Positions 8,557 to 17,148 of a stretch of 44,859 nt of DNA are shown here, piece after piece; the first letter of the stretch is position 1; each line of letters starts with the position of its first letter. The translations under genes were made by a program, and so were the position numbers. The DNA comes from an uncultured Eubacteriales bacterium (GTDB lineage: Bacteria; Bacillota; Clostridia; Oscillospirales; Oscillospiraceae), in contig CABVBV010000003.1 of NCBI GenBank assembly GCA_902496595.1, positions 1-44,859 of the forward strand. The letters are read 5' to 3'. The notes beneath the pieces are model-generated. The model was not told where the DNA came from, searched no databases, and saw only the letters and a list, made by a program, of their open reading frames with translations.

Positions 8557-9712
8557 GATAAGGACGATGAATACGATATCCCACCTGGGAACGGATATAC
8601 TTGAAAAACACGGCTGTGAGGTGGGCACAGACTTCGAGCGGCCGGACGCGCTGCTAATACGCTCCGCCGACCTGCACCAGACGGAGCTCTGGCCCGAGCT
8701 CAAATGCATCGGCAGGGCCGGAGCGGGCACGAACAACATCCCGGTCGACCGCTGCTCTGAGAAGGGGATAGTCGTCTTCAACGCCCCCGGAGCGAACGCG
8801 GACGCCACCAAGGAAATGGTCATATTCCAGCTGCTGGCAGCTTCAAGGGATATCCTCGGGAGCATAGAGTGGGTGAAGTCGATAGCCGACCGCGGAGACG
8901 AGATCCCGGCGCTTGTCGAGAAGGGCAAGAGCGCCTTTGCCGGCCCGGAGCTCTGCGGCAAGAACCTCGGCGTCATCGGCCTGGGCGCCATCGGCGTGCT
9001 GGTCGCCTCCACCGCGCTCAAGCTGGGCATGACGGTCAGAGGATATGACCCGTATATGTCGGTGGAGTCCGCCTGGAGGCTCTCCAGAGACGTCATACAC
9101 GTGGACTTCCTCGAGGAGATCTTCCGCACGAGCGACTATATCAGCCTGAACGTGCCGTATAACGAGAGCACTCACCACATGATCGACGCGGCGGCGATCG
9201 CGTCGATGCGCCCGGGCGTGAGGATAGTCAATGAGTCCAGGGCTGAGATAGTGGACGACGACGCGATGATAGAGGGCCTCGCCAGCGGCAAGGTCGGTAA
9301 GTATGTCACCGACTTCCCGAATGCCAAGCTCGTCGGAGTAAGAAACTGCATCACCACCCCGCACCTCGGAGCGTGTACGCCTGAGAGCGAGGAGAAGTGC
9401 TCTGTGATGGCGGCTCAGGAGATCTATGACTACCTTAAGAACGGGAACATCAAAAATTCCGTGAATATGCCGAACGCGGCGCTCGACCGCATGGGAGAGA
9501 GCAGACTGTGCGTCATTCACAGGAACGTACCGAACATGATAAACAGCATCCTGGATCTCATCAGCGCCAGAAATATAAATATAGAGCATATGCTGAATAA
9601 GCCGAGAGGCGAATATGCCTACACGATGATCGACCTCGCCAAGAAGGTGAACGGGGAGATCACCGGCCAGATACAGCAAAACCCCGACGTCCTGCGAGTC
9701 AGGGTGGTGTGA
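8549..9712 (+). CDS. serA: D-3-phosphoglycerate dehydrogenase, short ACT-bearing type
   Basis: A 387-residue NAD-dependent dehydrogenase for the first step of serine synthesis. The Rossmann motif is GVIGLGAIG near residue 147-155. The active-site arginine lies in NESRAEIVDDDA and the histidine in TPHLGACTPESEE. The C-terminal ~75 residues form an ACT domain, a usual site of serine feedback. The loop that normally holds the catalytic Glu (TEP in E. coli SerA) is short here and reads VTDFPNAKL, with no obvious Glu; this variant seems shared by a group of Firmicutes enzymes. The ATG at 8549 with GAGGTGG upstream is chosen over an in-frame TTG at 8534. Confidence 0.92.
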   Translation: MFKIRTMNTISHLGTDILEKHGCEVGTDFERPDALLIRSADLHQTELWPELKCIGRAGAGTNNIPVDRCSEKGIVVFNAPGANADATKEMVIFQLLAASRDILGSIEWVKSIADRGDEIPALVEKGKSAFAGPELCGKNLGVIGLGAIGVLVASTALKLGMTVRGYDPYMSVESAWRLSRDVIHVDFLEEIFRTSDYISLNVPYNESTHHMIDAAAIASMRPGVRIVNESRAEIVDDDAMIEGLASGKVGKYVTDFPNAKLVGVRNCITTPHLGACTPESEEKCSVMAAQEIYDYLKNGNIKNSVNMPNAALDRMGESRLCVIHRNVPNMINSILDLISARNINIEHMLNKPRGEYAYTMIDLAKKVNGEITGQIQQNPDVLRVRVV

Positions 9713-9723
9713 TACCGGAGCGC

Positions 9724-9755
9724 CGAAGGAGGCAGGGCCTTCTTCGACAAGCTGA
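9724..9755 (+). repeat. Dispersed intergenic hairpin repeat, diverged copy
   Basis: CGAAGGAGGC (9724-9733) pairs with GCCTTCTTCG (9737-9746) with one G-T pair, followed by ACAAGCTGA. The same palindrome plus AAGCTGA tail occurs at 42800-42833, where the pairing is perfect. It lies directly before the serA terminator. Confidence 0.65.
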
Positions 9756-9782
9756 CGCCGCCTCTTTTGAGGCGGCGCATTT
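9756..9782 (+). terminator. serC-serA terminator
   Basis: Perfect 9-bp stem CGCCGCCTC (9756-9764) / GAGGCGGCG (9769-9777) with a TTTT loop, followed by a short T-rich tail. Confidence 0.85.
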
Positions 9783-9814
9783 TAACTTTGAAGTGCAAAT
9801 CGTGGAAAAATGTC

Positions 9815-9843
9815 TTTATTTTCAGGGCTGGCCGTGGTATACT
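9815..9843 (+). promoter_or_regulatory. Promoter of the asp23-nusB-xse-ispA operon
   Basis: TTTATT (9815-9820), 17 nt, TATACT (9838-9843). The -35 is weak. AGGAGG lies at about 9861 before the ATG at 9875. Confidence 0.55.
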
Positions 9844-9874
9844 GTATTGCTATTATGGTAAGGAGGTTTGCGCC

Positions 9875-10237
9875 ATGGGCGAGAATTATATTACCTGCAA
9901 GGACGAGAAAGGCAGCATCAACATCTCGGAGGACGTCTTGGTCTCCATGGTAAGGGCTGCGGTTAACGAGATAGACGGAGTCGCTTCTCTTGTAAATAAC
10001 GCGGGAGCGGAGCTGGCGGAGCTGCTCGGCATCAAGTCACCGTCGAAGGGCGTCAAAGTGCAGATAAACGATGGCGTGATCACCGTCGACGTCATCATCA
10101 TGGTGCGATATGGCTCCAACGTTGTGAACGTGGCGAAGCAGGTGCAGGACGCCGTAACAGGAGCTGTGGAGTCCATGACCGGTATGGGCGCCCCCGTTGT
10201 GAACGTCCATGTCTCAGGAGTGGCATTCGACAAATGA
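9875..10237 (+). CDS. Asp23/Gls24 family envelope stress protein
   Basis: A 120-residue soluble protein of the Asp23/Gls24 (DUF322) family. In staphylococci such proteins sit under the membrane and respond to cell-wall or alkaline stress. The family pattern is visible: an N-terminal INISEDVLVSMV, the IDGVASL turn, VDVIIMVRYG and a C-terminal VNVHVSGVAF. The longer frame from 9767 runs through the serA terminator and is rejected; the ATG at 9875 has a strong AGGAGG site. It is the first gene of an operon and overlaps nusB by ATGA, the usual Firmicutes order. Confidence 0.93.
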   Translation: MGENYITCKDEKGSINISEDVLVSMVRAAVNEIDGVASLVNNAGAELAELLGIKSPSKGVKVQINDGVITVDVIIMVRYGSNVVNVAKQVQDAVTGAVESMTGMGAPVVNVHVSGVAFDK

Positions 10238-10695
10238 TGACGAGGACGAAGGCCAGAGAACTGGCGATAAGGCTGATCTACGCGCAGTCCGCCTCGGACT
10301 CAGAGGAACTGCTGGAGGATTTCCTGGAGCCTGAGCATTTTGAAACTCTTGCCTCGGAGGACGAGCTGTTCACCGAGAGGCCGGAGGGCGCGAGCCTGGA
10401 ATATATCAAAAAGCTACTTGGCATTTGCCGGGAAAAGCGAGCTGAGCTTGACGGTTATATCGAGAAATATGCCCTGGGCTGGAAGCCGGAGCGGATAACC
10501 AGAACCGCCGCGGCCGTGCTCCGCTGCGCCATCGCCGAGGTGCTGTACATAGACGACGCACCCCTTGGCGCCGCGATAAATGAGGCGGTGGAGCTGGCCA
10601 AGCGCTATGAGGAGCCGGAGACGGTGGCCTTCATAAACGGTGTGCTGGGCGGCTTTGCGAGAGGCGAGGGCCTTGTGCCGGAGAGCGGCGAATGA
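10234..10695 (+). CDS. nusB: Transcription antitermination factor NusB
   Basis: A 153-residue all-helical RNA-binding factor that joins NusE (S10) on boxA of rRNA transcripts. The start TRTKARELAIRLIYAQ and the conserved C-terminal half around EVLYIDDAPLGAAINEAVELAKRY are typical, followed by FINGVLGG. Its ATG overlaps the asp23 stop (ATGA) and its own stop overlaps xseA, so all are translationally coupled. Length is normal. Confidence 0.95.
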   Translation: MMTRTKARELAIRLIYAQSASDSEELLEDFLEPEHFETLASEDELFTERPEGASLEYIKKLLGICREKRAELDGYIEKYALGWKPERITRTAAAVLRCAIAEVLYIDDAPLGAAINEAVELAKRYEEPETVAFINGVLGGFARGEGLVPESGE

Positions 10696-11903
10696 ATGAC
10701 AGGGAAGCGCTGAGCGTATCGGAGCTGAACGCGAGGATCAAGGGGCTCATAGAGTCCGACCCCGTGCTCGGCTCTGTCTATGTGCGGGGAGAACTGTCGA
10801 ACTACAAGGTTTATCCGTCCGGGCACCACTATTTCACGCTCAAGGACTCGGAGTCGAGCCTGCGCTGCGTCATGTTCCGGTCGGCGGCTTCAAGGCTCAG
10901 GTTCAGGCCGGAGAGCGGCATGGGCGTCACGGTCTGGGGAAGGGTGTCCGTGTACCCGAGGGACGGCGCTTACCAGCTCTACTGCGAAGGCATGATGCCC
11001 GAGGGAGCCGGAGACCTGCAAATAGCCTACGAACAGCTGAAAGAGAAACTTCAGAAGGAGGGCCTGTTCGACCCTGAGCACAAGAAGCCCATCCCGAGAT
11101 ACCCGGAGCGGATAGCGGTCATCACCTCGTCCGCAGGGGCGGCGGTGCACGACATCATCAGGGTGCTGAGGAAGCGCTGGCCTGTGGCCAAGGTCGTGCT
11201 GCTGCCGGTGAGGGTACAGGGCGTGGAGGCGCCTCCGGAAATCGTCGGCGCGATAAGATACGCGAACAAATATAAGGTCGCGGATGTCATCATAGCAGGC
11301 CGCGGCGGCGGCTCCATCGAAGACCTCTGGGCCTTCAACGACGAGAGGGTGGCCAGAGCGATTTATGACAGCGAACTGCCCGTAATCTCGGCGGTAGGGC
11401 ATGAGCCGGACGTGACGATAGCTGACTACGTCGCCGACCTGAGGGCGGCCACCCCGTCAAATGCGGCTGAGCTCGCGGCTCCGGACGTCTCCGAGCTGAG
11501 TGACGCCATAATGTCGGCGAGGTCAAGGCTGGATCAGTCGATCAGCCGCTGCATATCCGAGAGGAGAAAGAGCCTCGCCGAGCTGAGTTCGCGCAGGGTC
11601 ATGCAGAGCCCGACGGGCTTTATTGACCAGCGCAGGCTGGAGTTGGATTCGATAAGATTGAGGCTGGACGCAGCGGCCTCGGCAAAGCTGAACCGGGAGC
11701 GCCAGGAGTTTTCAAAGCTGGCTGCAAAGCTGGACGCGCTCAGCCCGCTCAAAGTGCTTGGCAGGGGCTACTCGATAGCCCTTGACTCCGAGGGCAGGGC
11801 CGTAAAGGAGGCCGGACAGCTCAAAGCCGGAGACAGGCTCAGCCTGAGATTGTCAAAGGGTTCGGCAGACTGCTTGGTCGAGAGCGTTAACGGAGGGAAA
11901 TGA
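10692..11903 (+). CDS. xseA: Exodeoxyribonuclease VII large subunit
   Basis: A 403-residue nuclease subunit that degrades single-stranded DNA with XseB. Residues 1-100 form the OB-fold (YVRGELSNYKVYPSGHHYFTLKD); the catalytic domain includes ITSSAGAAVHDI, the GRGGGSIEDLWAFNDE motif and ISAVGHEPDVTIADYVADLRAATPS. A helical tail ends with the characteristic LGRGYSIAL. Starts within the nusB stop (ATGA) and is followed one base later by xseB. Length matches the family (about 400-450). Confidence 0.96.
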   Translation: MNDREALSVSELNARIKGLIESDPVLGSVYVRGELSNYKVYPSGHHYFTLKDSESSLRCVMFRSAASRLRFRPESGMGVTVWGRVSVYPRDGAYQLYCEGMMPEGAGDLQIAYEQLKEKLQKEGLFDPEHKKPIPRYPERIAVITSSAGAAVHDIIRVLRKRWPVAKVVLLPVRVQGVEAPPEIVGAIRYANKYKVADVIIAGRGGGSIEDLWAFNDERVARAIYDSELPVISAVGHEPDVTIADYVADLRAATPSNAAELAAPDVSELSDAIMSARSRLDQSISRCISERRKSLAELSSRRVMQSPTGFIDQRRLELDSIRLRLDAAASAKLNRERQEFSKLAAKLDALSPLKVLGRGYSIALDSEGRAVKEAGQLKAGDRLSLRLSKGSADCLVESVNGGK

Positions 11904-11904
11904 G

Positions 11905-12141
11905 ATGGCAGGAAAGAAAAAGACTTTTGAAGAATCCCTGACAAGGCTGGGCGAAGTCGTGCGCACCTTGGAACGCGGCGACGCGCCGTTGGCCGACTCG
12001 CTCAAGCTCTTCGAGGAAGGCGCGGCGCTCATAACCGCTTGCACGAAGGAGCTCGACGAGGCGGAGCAGAAAGTCGTGAAACTCAGGAAGGGCCCCGAGG
12101 GCGAGCCGGAGGAGCTGCCCTTTGAGGAGGCCTCGGAATGA
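11905..12141 (+). CDS. xseB: Exodeoxyribonuclease VII small subunit
   Basis: A 78-residue helical partner of XseA; several copies bind each large subunit. The N-terminal FEESLTRLGEVVRTLERGDAPLADSLKLFEEG is the family pattern. The ATG follows the xseA stop by one base, with GGAGGG upstream. The acidic C-terminus overlaps ispA by ATGA. Confidence 0.95.
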   Translation: MAGKKKTFEESLTRLGEVVRTLERGDAPLADSLKLFEEGAALITACTKELDEAEQKVVKLRKGPEGEPEELPFEEASE

Positions 12142-13010
12142 GTTTTGAGGAAAGGTACTCAGAGTACCTCGGAATGATAGAACCGAAGCTCGCGGGGTAT
12201 TTCGGACGGAAAGAGGGGCTTCCGTTCGACGGGCTGCTGGAATCGATGGATTATAGCCTCACTGCAGGAGGCAAGCGGCTCCGGCCGACGCTGGTGCTGG
12301 AGTTCTGCCGGGTCTGCGGCGGGGATGTGCAGGCCGCCCTGCCCGCAGCCTGCGCCGTCGAGATGCTGCACACTTACAGTCTCATTCACGACGACCTGCC
12401 CTGCATGGATAACGACGACCTGAGGCGAGGCAAGCCCACGAACCATAAGGTCTATGGCGAGTGCACGGCGGTGCTTGCCGGAGACGCGCTCCAGGCCGAG
12501 GCCTTCGGTACGATACTCCGGTCTGAGCTTCCGGCGGAACGCCGTGCCGAGTGCGCGGAGCACCTGGCGGCGGCGGCGGGCGTGGACGGCATCTGCGGAG
12601 GCCAGTTCATGGATATGCTGCCGGAGCACCCCGAGAACGAGGAGTGGCTCTCCGACCTCCAGGGCCGGAAGACGGGAAGCCTGCTCTCGGCTGCCTGCGC
12701 CATCGGCGCTGCCGCGGCCGGGGCGGGTGAGGAAAAGACCGAACTCGCACTGCGCTACGGCGCGGCGCTGGGCGCGGCCTTCCAGATAAGGGATGATATG
12801 CTGGACGAGCTGAGCACCGAAGAAGAGCTCGGCAAGCCCATAGGCTCCGATGCCCAGGAGGGCAAGCTCACGTTCATGTCCCTCTACGGTGAGGAAAAAT
12901 GCGCCGAAATGGTGAAGAGGCTCACGAAGCTGGCGGTGGAGCTGGCTGAGGAGCTCGGCTCGGACTTTCTGGCGGAGCTGGCTCTTCGCCTGTCGGACAG
13001 AAGAAGCTGA
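12138..13010 (+). CDS. ispA: Polyprenyl (farnesyl/geranylgeranyl) diphosphate synthase
   Basis: A 290-residue trans-prenyltransferase condensing IPP with allylic diphosphates. The first aspartate-rich motif is DDLPCMDNDD (85-94) followed by RRGKPTNH; the second is IRDDMLD near residue 217-221 and binds Mg2+. GGKRLRP (44-50) is the IPP-binding site. Placement directly after xseB and before dxs is the standard Firmicutes order, so it likely makes farnesyl diphosphate for undecaprenyl and quinone pathways. Exact product length cannot be read from sequence. Confidence 0.95.
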   Translation: MSFEERYSEYLGMIEPKLAGYFGRKEGLPFDGLLESMDYSLTAGGKRLRPTLVLEFCRVCGGDVQAALPAACAVEMLHTYSLIHDDLPCMDNDDLRRGKPTNHKVYGECTAVLAGDALQAEAFGTILRSELPAERRAECAEHLAAAAGVDGICGGQFMDMLPEHPENEEWLSDLQGRKTGSLLSAACAIGAAAAGAGEEKTELALRYGAALGAAFQIRDDMLDELSTEEELGKPIGSDAQEGKLTFMSLYGEEKCAEMVKRLTKLAVELAEELGSDFLAELALRLSDRRS

Positions 13011-13046
13011 AACTAATTATGCAAAGTGCATGAATATACACGGACG

Positions 13047-13081
13047 CCGCCCGGTTTGTGTTGAAAAACCGGGCGGTTTTT
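13047..13081 (+). terminator. Terminator after ispA
   Basis: CCGCCCGGTTT (13047-13057) pairs perfectly with AAACCGGGCGG (13066-13076), with an 8-nt loop, followed by TTTTT (13077-13081). Confidence 0.9.
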
Positions 13082-13089
13082 GATAATAT
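13061..13089 (+). promoter_or_regulatory. dxs operon promoter overlapping the terminator
   Basis: TTGAAA (13061-13066) lies in the terminator loop/stem; 17 nt later is TAATAT (13084-13089), or 15 nt later GATAAT (13082-13087). It would drive dxs onward. The overlap with the terminator is plausible but unproven. Confidence 0.45.
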
Positions 13090-13146
13090 AGTATAAGGAG
13101 TAGTATCGCCGGAGCAGACGAGCCGGTGTAATAAGAGGTATTGGCT

Positions 13147-14970
13147 TTGCTTGAGAATATAAATGACATTTCCGACCTGCGCAAGATACCGGAGGAGAAA
13201 CTGCCGGAGCTGTGCAAGGAGATACGCAGGTTTCTAATAGAAAACGTCTCGAAGACCGGCGGCCATCTGGCTTCAAATCTGGGTACGGTGGAGCTCACCG
13301 TGGCTCTGGACAGGGTCTATGACGCACACAGGGACAGGATAGTCTTCGACGTAGGCCACCAGTGCTATACCCACAAGCTGCTGACAGGAAGAAGGGACGG
13401 CTTTTCCAGGCTGAGACAGTTTGGAGGCATTTCCGGCTTCCCCAAGCCTTCGGAGAGCGAGACGGACGCCTTCATTGCGGGGCACGCTTCAAACAGCGTT
13501 TCTGTGGCTCTGGGTATGGCTTGGGCCAGGACGAGACTCGGAGGGAGCTACGACGTAGTTGCCGTCATTGGAGACGGAGCCCTGACAGGGGGACTGGCCT
13601 ACGAGGGACTGTCGAATGCGGGGCAGTCCGGAGAACCTCTGGTGGTGATACTGAACGACAATGCCATGTCGATAGGCTCGAATGTCGGTGGTATGGCGAG
13701 GCTACTGAGCCGTATGCGCGTCCAGCCGGGATACCTGAGGTTCAAGAGATGGTATCGCAACACTGTCGGCAAGGTGAAGCCCGTCTATGAGCTCTCACAC
13801 AAGCTGAAGGAGGGCGTGAAGGGCGCCATCCTTCCGGAAAATATGTTCGACGATCTGGGTTTTTATTACCTTGGGCCGGTCGACGGGCACGACGTGGAAG
13901 CTCTGGAGAGCGCGATAGCCTGGGCCAGAGATATGCGGGTTCCGGTGCTGCTGCACGTAATAACAAAAAAAGGCAGGGGCTATCCGAGAGCGGAGCTCGA
14001 CCCGGAGCGCTATCACGGAGTCGCACCCTTTGACCCGAAAACAGGGGTCGTTAAAAGCGGCTCAGGCAGCTTTTCCACCGTCGTGGGCAAGGCTGTCTGC
14101 CGCGCCGCTGAGAAGGACACAAGGGTGTGCGCATTGACTGCTGCGATGGCCGACGGTACGGGCCTCTCGGACTTTGCAAAACGCTTTCCTGAGCGCTTCT
14201 ACGATACCGGCATCGCGGAGGGACACACGGTGGCAATGGCGGCTGGAATGGCCAAACAGGGGCTGATCCCGGTGGCCTGTGTGTACTCGAGCTTTCTGCA
14301 GAGGGCCTTTGATATGCTCATCCACGACGTGAGCTTGCTAGGCCTTCATGTAGTCCTGGGCGTAGACAGGGCGGGACTTGTCGGGGAGGACGGGGAGACG
14401 CACCACGGCGTCTTCGACGTGGCATATCTGGGCGCAGTCCCCGGCATGAAACTGTGGTGTCCGGCGTCTTTCGCCGAGGCTGAGGATATGCTGGAATACG
14501 CCGTGTTCTCGGAAAGCGGCCCTGTCGCCGTGAGATATCCGAGGGGCGGAGAGGGAGAATATAGGGAAGGCGGCGCCGCGGCTTTCAAGCTCGTGCAAAG
14601 CGGAGAAGACGTGACGGTCGCTGTTTATGGAACCATGGTCAACGAAGCGCTCAGGGCGGCGCGGCTGCTCGAAGCAGAGGGCGTTTCTGCGGAGATAGTG
14701 AAGCTGGGCCGCGTGTTTCCCCTTGATGCGGAGCCGGTGCTGGCGTCCGCGAGAAGGACGGGCAGACTTGTAGTAGCCGAGGAGGCCTGCTCCTCGGGCT
14801 GCATAGGAGAGCGGATACTTGCTAGTGCCGGAGGGAACGCGGGCTTTGAATGCAGGCTGCTGAATCTGGGCGAGGGCATAGTCGGCCAGGGCGGCGCGGA
14901 GAAGCTCCGGGAGCTCTGCGGCATCGACGCCGCAGCGATCGCGGAAGCGGCTAAGGAGCTGAAGAGATGA
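13147..14970 (+). CDS. dxs: 1-deoxy-D-xylulose-5-phosphate synthase
   Basis: A 607-residue thiamine-diphosphate enzyme joining pyruvate and glyceraldehyde 3-phosphate, the first step of the MEP pathway. Visible are FDVGHQCYTHKLLTGR, the TPP/Mg motif GDGALTGG with NDNAMSI, the transketolase-type glutamate in TGIAEGHTVAMAAG, and PVAVRYPRG in the C-terminal part. Two TTG codons could start it: 13141 abuts GAGGTA, whereas 13147 leaves about 7 nt and begins LLENIND, so 13147 is preferred. It overlaps tlyA by ATGA. Confidence 0.95.
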   Translation: MLENINDISDLRKIPEEKLPELCKEIRRFLIENVSKTGGHLASNLGTVELTVALDRVYDAHRDRIVFDVGHQCYTHKLLTGRRDGFSRLRQFGGISGFPKPSESETDAFIAGHASNSVSVALGMAWARTRLGGSYDVVAVIGDGALTGGLAYEGLSNAGQSGEPLVVILNDNAMSIGSNVGGMARLLSRMRVQPGYLRFKRWYRNTVGKVKPVYELSHKLKEGVKGAILPENMFDDLGFYYLGPVDGHDVEALESAIAWARDMRVPVLLHVITKKGRGYPRAELDPERYHGVAPFDPKTGVVKSGSGSFSTVVGKAVCRAAEKDTRVCALTAAMADGTGLSDFAKRFPERFYDTGIAEGHTVAMAAGMAKQGLIPVACVYSSFLQRAFDMLIHDVSLLGLHVVLGVDRAGLVGEDGETHHGVFDVAYLGAVPGMKLWCPASFAEAEDMLEYAVFSESGPVAVRYPRGGEGEYREGGAAAFKLVQSGEDVTVAVYGTMVNEALRAARLLEAEGVSAEIVKLGRVFPLDAEPVLASARRTGRLVVAEEACSSGCIGERILASAGGNAGFECRLLNLGEGIVGQGGAEKLRELCGIDAAAIAEAAKELKR

Positions 14971-15767
14971 GCGGAGTCAGGCTTGACCAGAAACTAGTGG
15001 AGCTGGGCCTCTTCGAGAGCCGCGAGAAGGCGAGAGCCACCATCATGAGCGGCCTTGTTTATGTGAACGGCCAGAAGGCGGATAAGCCTGGCACTGCGGT
15101 CAAAGAGGACGCGAAAGTCGAGGTCAGGGGCTCAGCCTGCCCATATGTGTCGAGAGGCGGGTTCAAGCTGGAGAAGGCGCTCAGGGTCTTTCCGGTGAGC
15201 GCAGAGGGAAAGATCTGTATCGACTGCGGGGCATCTACGGGCGGGTTCACTGATGTCCTGTTGAAAAATGGGGCCAAGAAGGTCTATGCCGTGGATGTGG
15301 GCTATGGTCAACTCGCCTGGAGCCTCCGAAGCGATGCCAGGGTCGTCACGATGGAGCGGACGAACGCAAGGAACCTTAAGCCTGAGATGTTCCCGGATGT
15401 GATGGATATCGCGGTCATGGATCTGTCCTTTATATCGGTGCGGCTGGTGCTGCCGGCAGTGCGCGGGCTGCTCACTGAGGGCGGAGAGGTGCTCTGCCTC
15501 ATAAAGCCCCAATTCGAAGCGGGGCGCGAAGACGTGGGAAAGAAGGGCGTCGTGCGCGACAGCGCAGTGCATGAGCGGGTGCTGAAGGAATTTCTCGAAT
15601 CTGCTCCGGGTCTGGGCTATACGGTCATGGGCCTGGACTATTCTCCGGTTCGCGGGCCGGAGGGCAATATTGAATACCTGGCATACCTAAAAAAAGGCGA
15701 GTTTGAAGCGCCTATCATGGACGCTGAGGCGGTGGTCGAGGCGTCGCACAGAGAGCTGGCGAAGTGA
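14967..15767 (+). CDS. tlyA: TlyA family rRNA (cytidine-2'-O)-methyltransferase
   Basis: A 266-residue protein with an N-terminal S4 RNA-binding domain (residues 1-62, RLDQKLVELGLFESREKA) and an FtsJ-like methyltransferase domain. The SAM loop DCGASTGGF spans about 86-94. The family methylates 2'-hydroxyls of 16S and 23S rRNA cytidines; some members affect capreomycin susceptibility and haemolysis. Location between dxs and nadK is typical of Firmicutes. It is coupled at both ends by short overlaps. Confidence 0.93.
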   Translation: MSGVRLDQKLVELGLFESREKARATIMSGLVYVNGQKADKPGTAVKEDAKVEVRGSACPYVSRGGFKLEKALRVFPVSAEGKICIDCGASTGGFTDVLLKNGAKKVYAVDVGYGQLAWSLRSDARVVTMERTNARNLKPEMFPDVMDIAVMDLSFISVRLVLPAVRGLLTEGGEVLCLIKPQFEAGREDVGKKGVVRDSAVHERVLKEFLESAPGLGYTVMGLDYSPVRGPEGNIEYLAYLKKGEFEAPIMDAEAVVEASHRELAK

Positions 15768-16609
15768 TGAAGAAAATCGTTCTGTCTCCGAATCCATACC
15801 GTGACAGGGGCCTCGTGCTTACAAACAGGGCGAAGGAGCTGCTGGAGCGGGACGGGCGTGAGACGGTGATCGCCCCGGTGTTCGTGGATGTGCCCGGCGA
15901 CTCGAATATGCTTCCGCTGCAAAAGGCTGCCGAGGACGCAGAGCTGATAATCTCCTTCGGGGGCGACGGCACCTTCCTGCACGTCGCCAGGCAGACCCTG
16001 GGCCTGCCGATACCTCTGCTCGGCGTGAACGTGGGCACGAAAGGCTTCATGGCCGGGCTGGAGCCGGAGGACATTGAGCTCGTGCGCAGAGCGGCGGCAG
16101 GAGGATACCGTGAGAGCCTGAGAATGATGCTGGATGTGGAGCTCATAAAGGCCGACGGCGAAATAGTGCGTGACTGCGCCCTCAACGACGCCGTTGTAAA
16201 GAGCGACGTGAACTGCATAAACCTGAACGTCCTTGCAGACGGAACGGAGATAACGAGTTTCGCGGGCGACGGAGTGATAATCGCGACTCCGACCGGGTCG
16301 ACGGCGTATTCGATGTCCGCAGGAGGGCCGATCGTGGAGCCTGAGGCGGAGAATATAATAGTCACGCCGATATGCGCACACATAATGGCTGCAAAGAGCT
16401 TCGTGCTATCTCCTGGGAGAACCGTCATGATCCTGCCCGAGCGGCTGCACGGAAAGAGAGTGGTGCTGTCGGTGGACGGTTCCGAGGGCGTGAGCATTGC
16501 TCCGGGAGACGAAGTCAGGATAAGCCGGTCGGGAAACCGGGTGATAATGGCAGACATGGAAGTCAGGAGCTTTTACGATACGGCCAGAGGCAAACTGACA
16601 GGGCCGTGA
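15767..16609 (+). CDS. nadK: NAD kinase
   Basis: A 280-residue ATP/polyphosphate-dependent NAD kinase that makes NADP. The catalytic GGDG is at residues 65-68 (SFGGDGTFLH). The NAD-binding region includes LNDAVVKSDVN and the diagnostic TPTGSTAYSMSAGGPIV. Two adjacent starts are possible, GTG at 15764 and ATG at 15767; the ATG forms a TGATG junction with the tlyA stop and is preferred. Confidence 0.94.
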   Translation: MKKIVLSPNPYRDRGLVLTNRAKELLERDGRETVIAPVFVDVPGDSNMLPLQKAAEDAELIISFGGDGTFLHVARQTLGLPIPLLGVNVGTKGFMAGLEPEDIELVRRAAAGGYRESLRMMLDVELIKADGEIVRDCALNDAVVKSDVNCINLNVLADGTEITSFAGDGVIIATPTGSTAYSMSAGGPIVEPEAENIIVTPICAHIMAAKSFVLSPGRTVMILPERLHGKRVVLSVDGSEGVSIAPGDEVRISRSGNRVIMADMEVRSFYDTARGKLTGP

Positions 16610-16615
16610 CTATAA

Positions 16616-16627
16616 ACTTGTACAAGT
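16616..16627. promoter_or_regulatory. 12-bp perfect palindrome before argR
   Basis: ACTTGTACAAGT is a perfect palindrome just after the nadK stop and about 40 bp before the argR start. It does not resemble a classic ARG box, so its role as an operator is only a possibility. Confidence 0.3.
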
Positions 16628-16667
16628 CCAATTCAGGCGGGGACGCCGGGGGATAGGAGGAGTTTAA

Positions 16668-17117
16668 ATGAAAACGGCAAGGCAGAATACCATCTTGGAG
16701 ATCATTGCGACCAAGGACATCGAGACACAGAATCAGCTCCTGGAGGCGCTGATGGAATGCGGGGTGAAGAGCACCCAGGCCACGCTTTCAAGGGATATAA
16801 AGGAGCTGCGTCTGGTCAAGGAGCTCGCCCCCAGCGGCCGCTACCGCTACGCACAACCGGCGCATGACGAGTCCGCAGGACACAATGAGAAGCTGAGGAA
16901 GATATTCAAAGAAGGCGTGGTGTCCTGCGATACGGCGATGAATATCATAGTGCTCAAGACCCTGCCCGGACTCGCCTCGGCGGCGAGCTCGGCAATGGAC
17001 GGAATGGAAATGAGCGCGCTTGTCGGAACGGTCGCGGGAGACGACACCGTGTTCGTTGCGATGAAGGACGTGAAGAGCGCGGAGCAATTCTGCGAGGAGA
17101 TAAGGAAGCTGTTCTGA
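16668..17117 (+). CDS. argR: Arginine repressor
   Basis: A 149-residue hexameric arginine-dependent regulator. The N-terminal winged helix contains NQLLEALMECGVKSTQATLSRDIKEL, with the recognition-helix signature TQATLSRDI. The C-terminal half binds arginine at the trimer interface (GLASAASSAMD, then VGTVAGDDTVFVA with the GDDT motif). GGAGG lies at about 16657. In Firmicutes it normally sits before recN, as here; the genes it controls are elsewhere. Confidence 0.95.
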   Translation: MKTARQNTILEIIATKDIETQNQLLEALMECGVKSTQATLSRDIKELRLVKELAPSGRYRYAQPAHDESAGHNEKLRKIFKEGVVSCDTAMNIIVLKTLPGLASAASSAMDGMEMSALVGTVAGDDTVFVAMKDVKSAEQFCEEIRKLF

Positions 17118-17148
17118 GCGCGAGAGAGGCAGAAAGAGGCAGAAGCGG

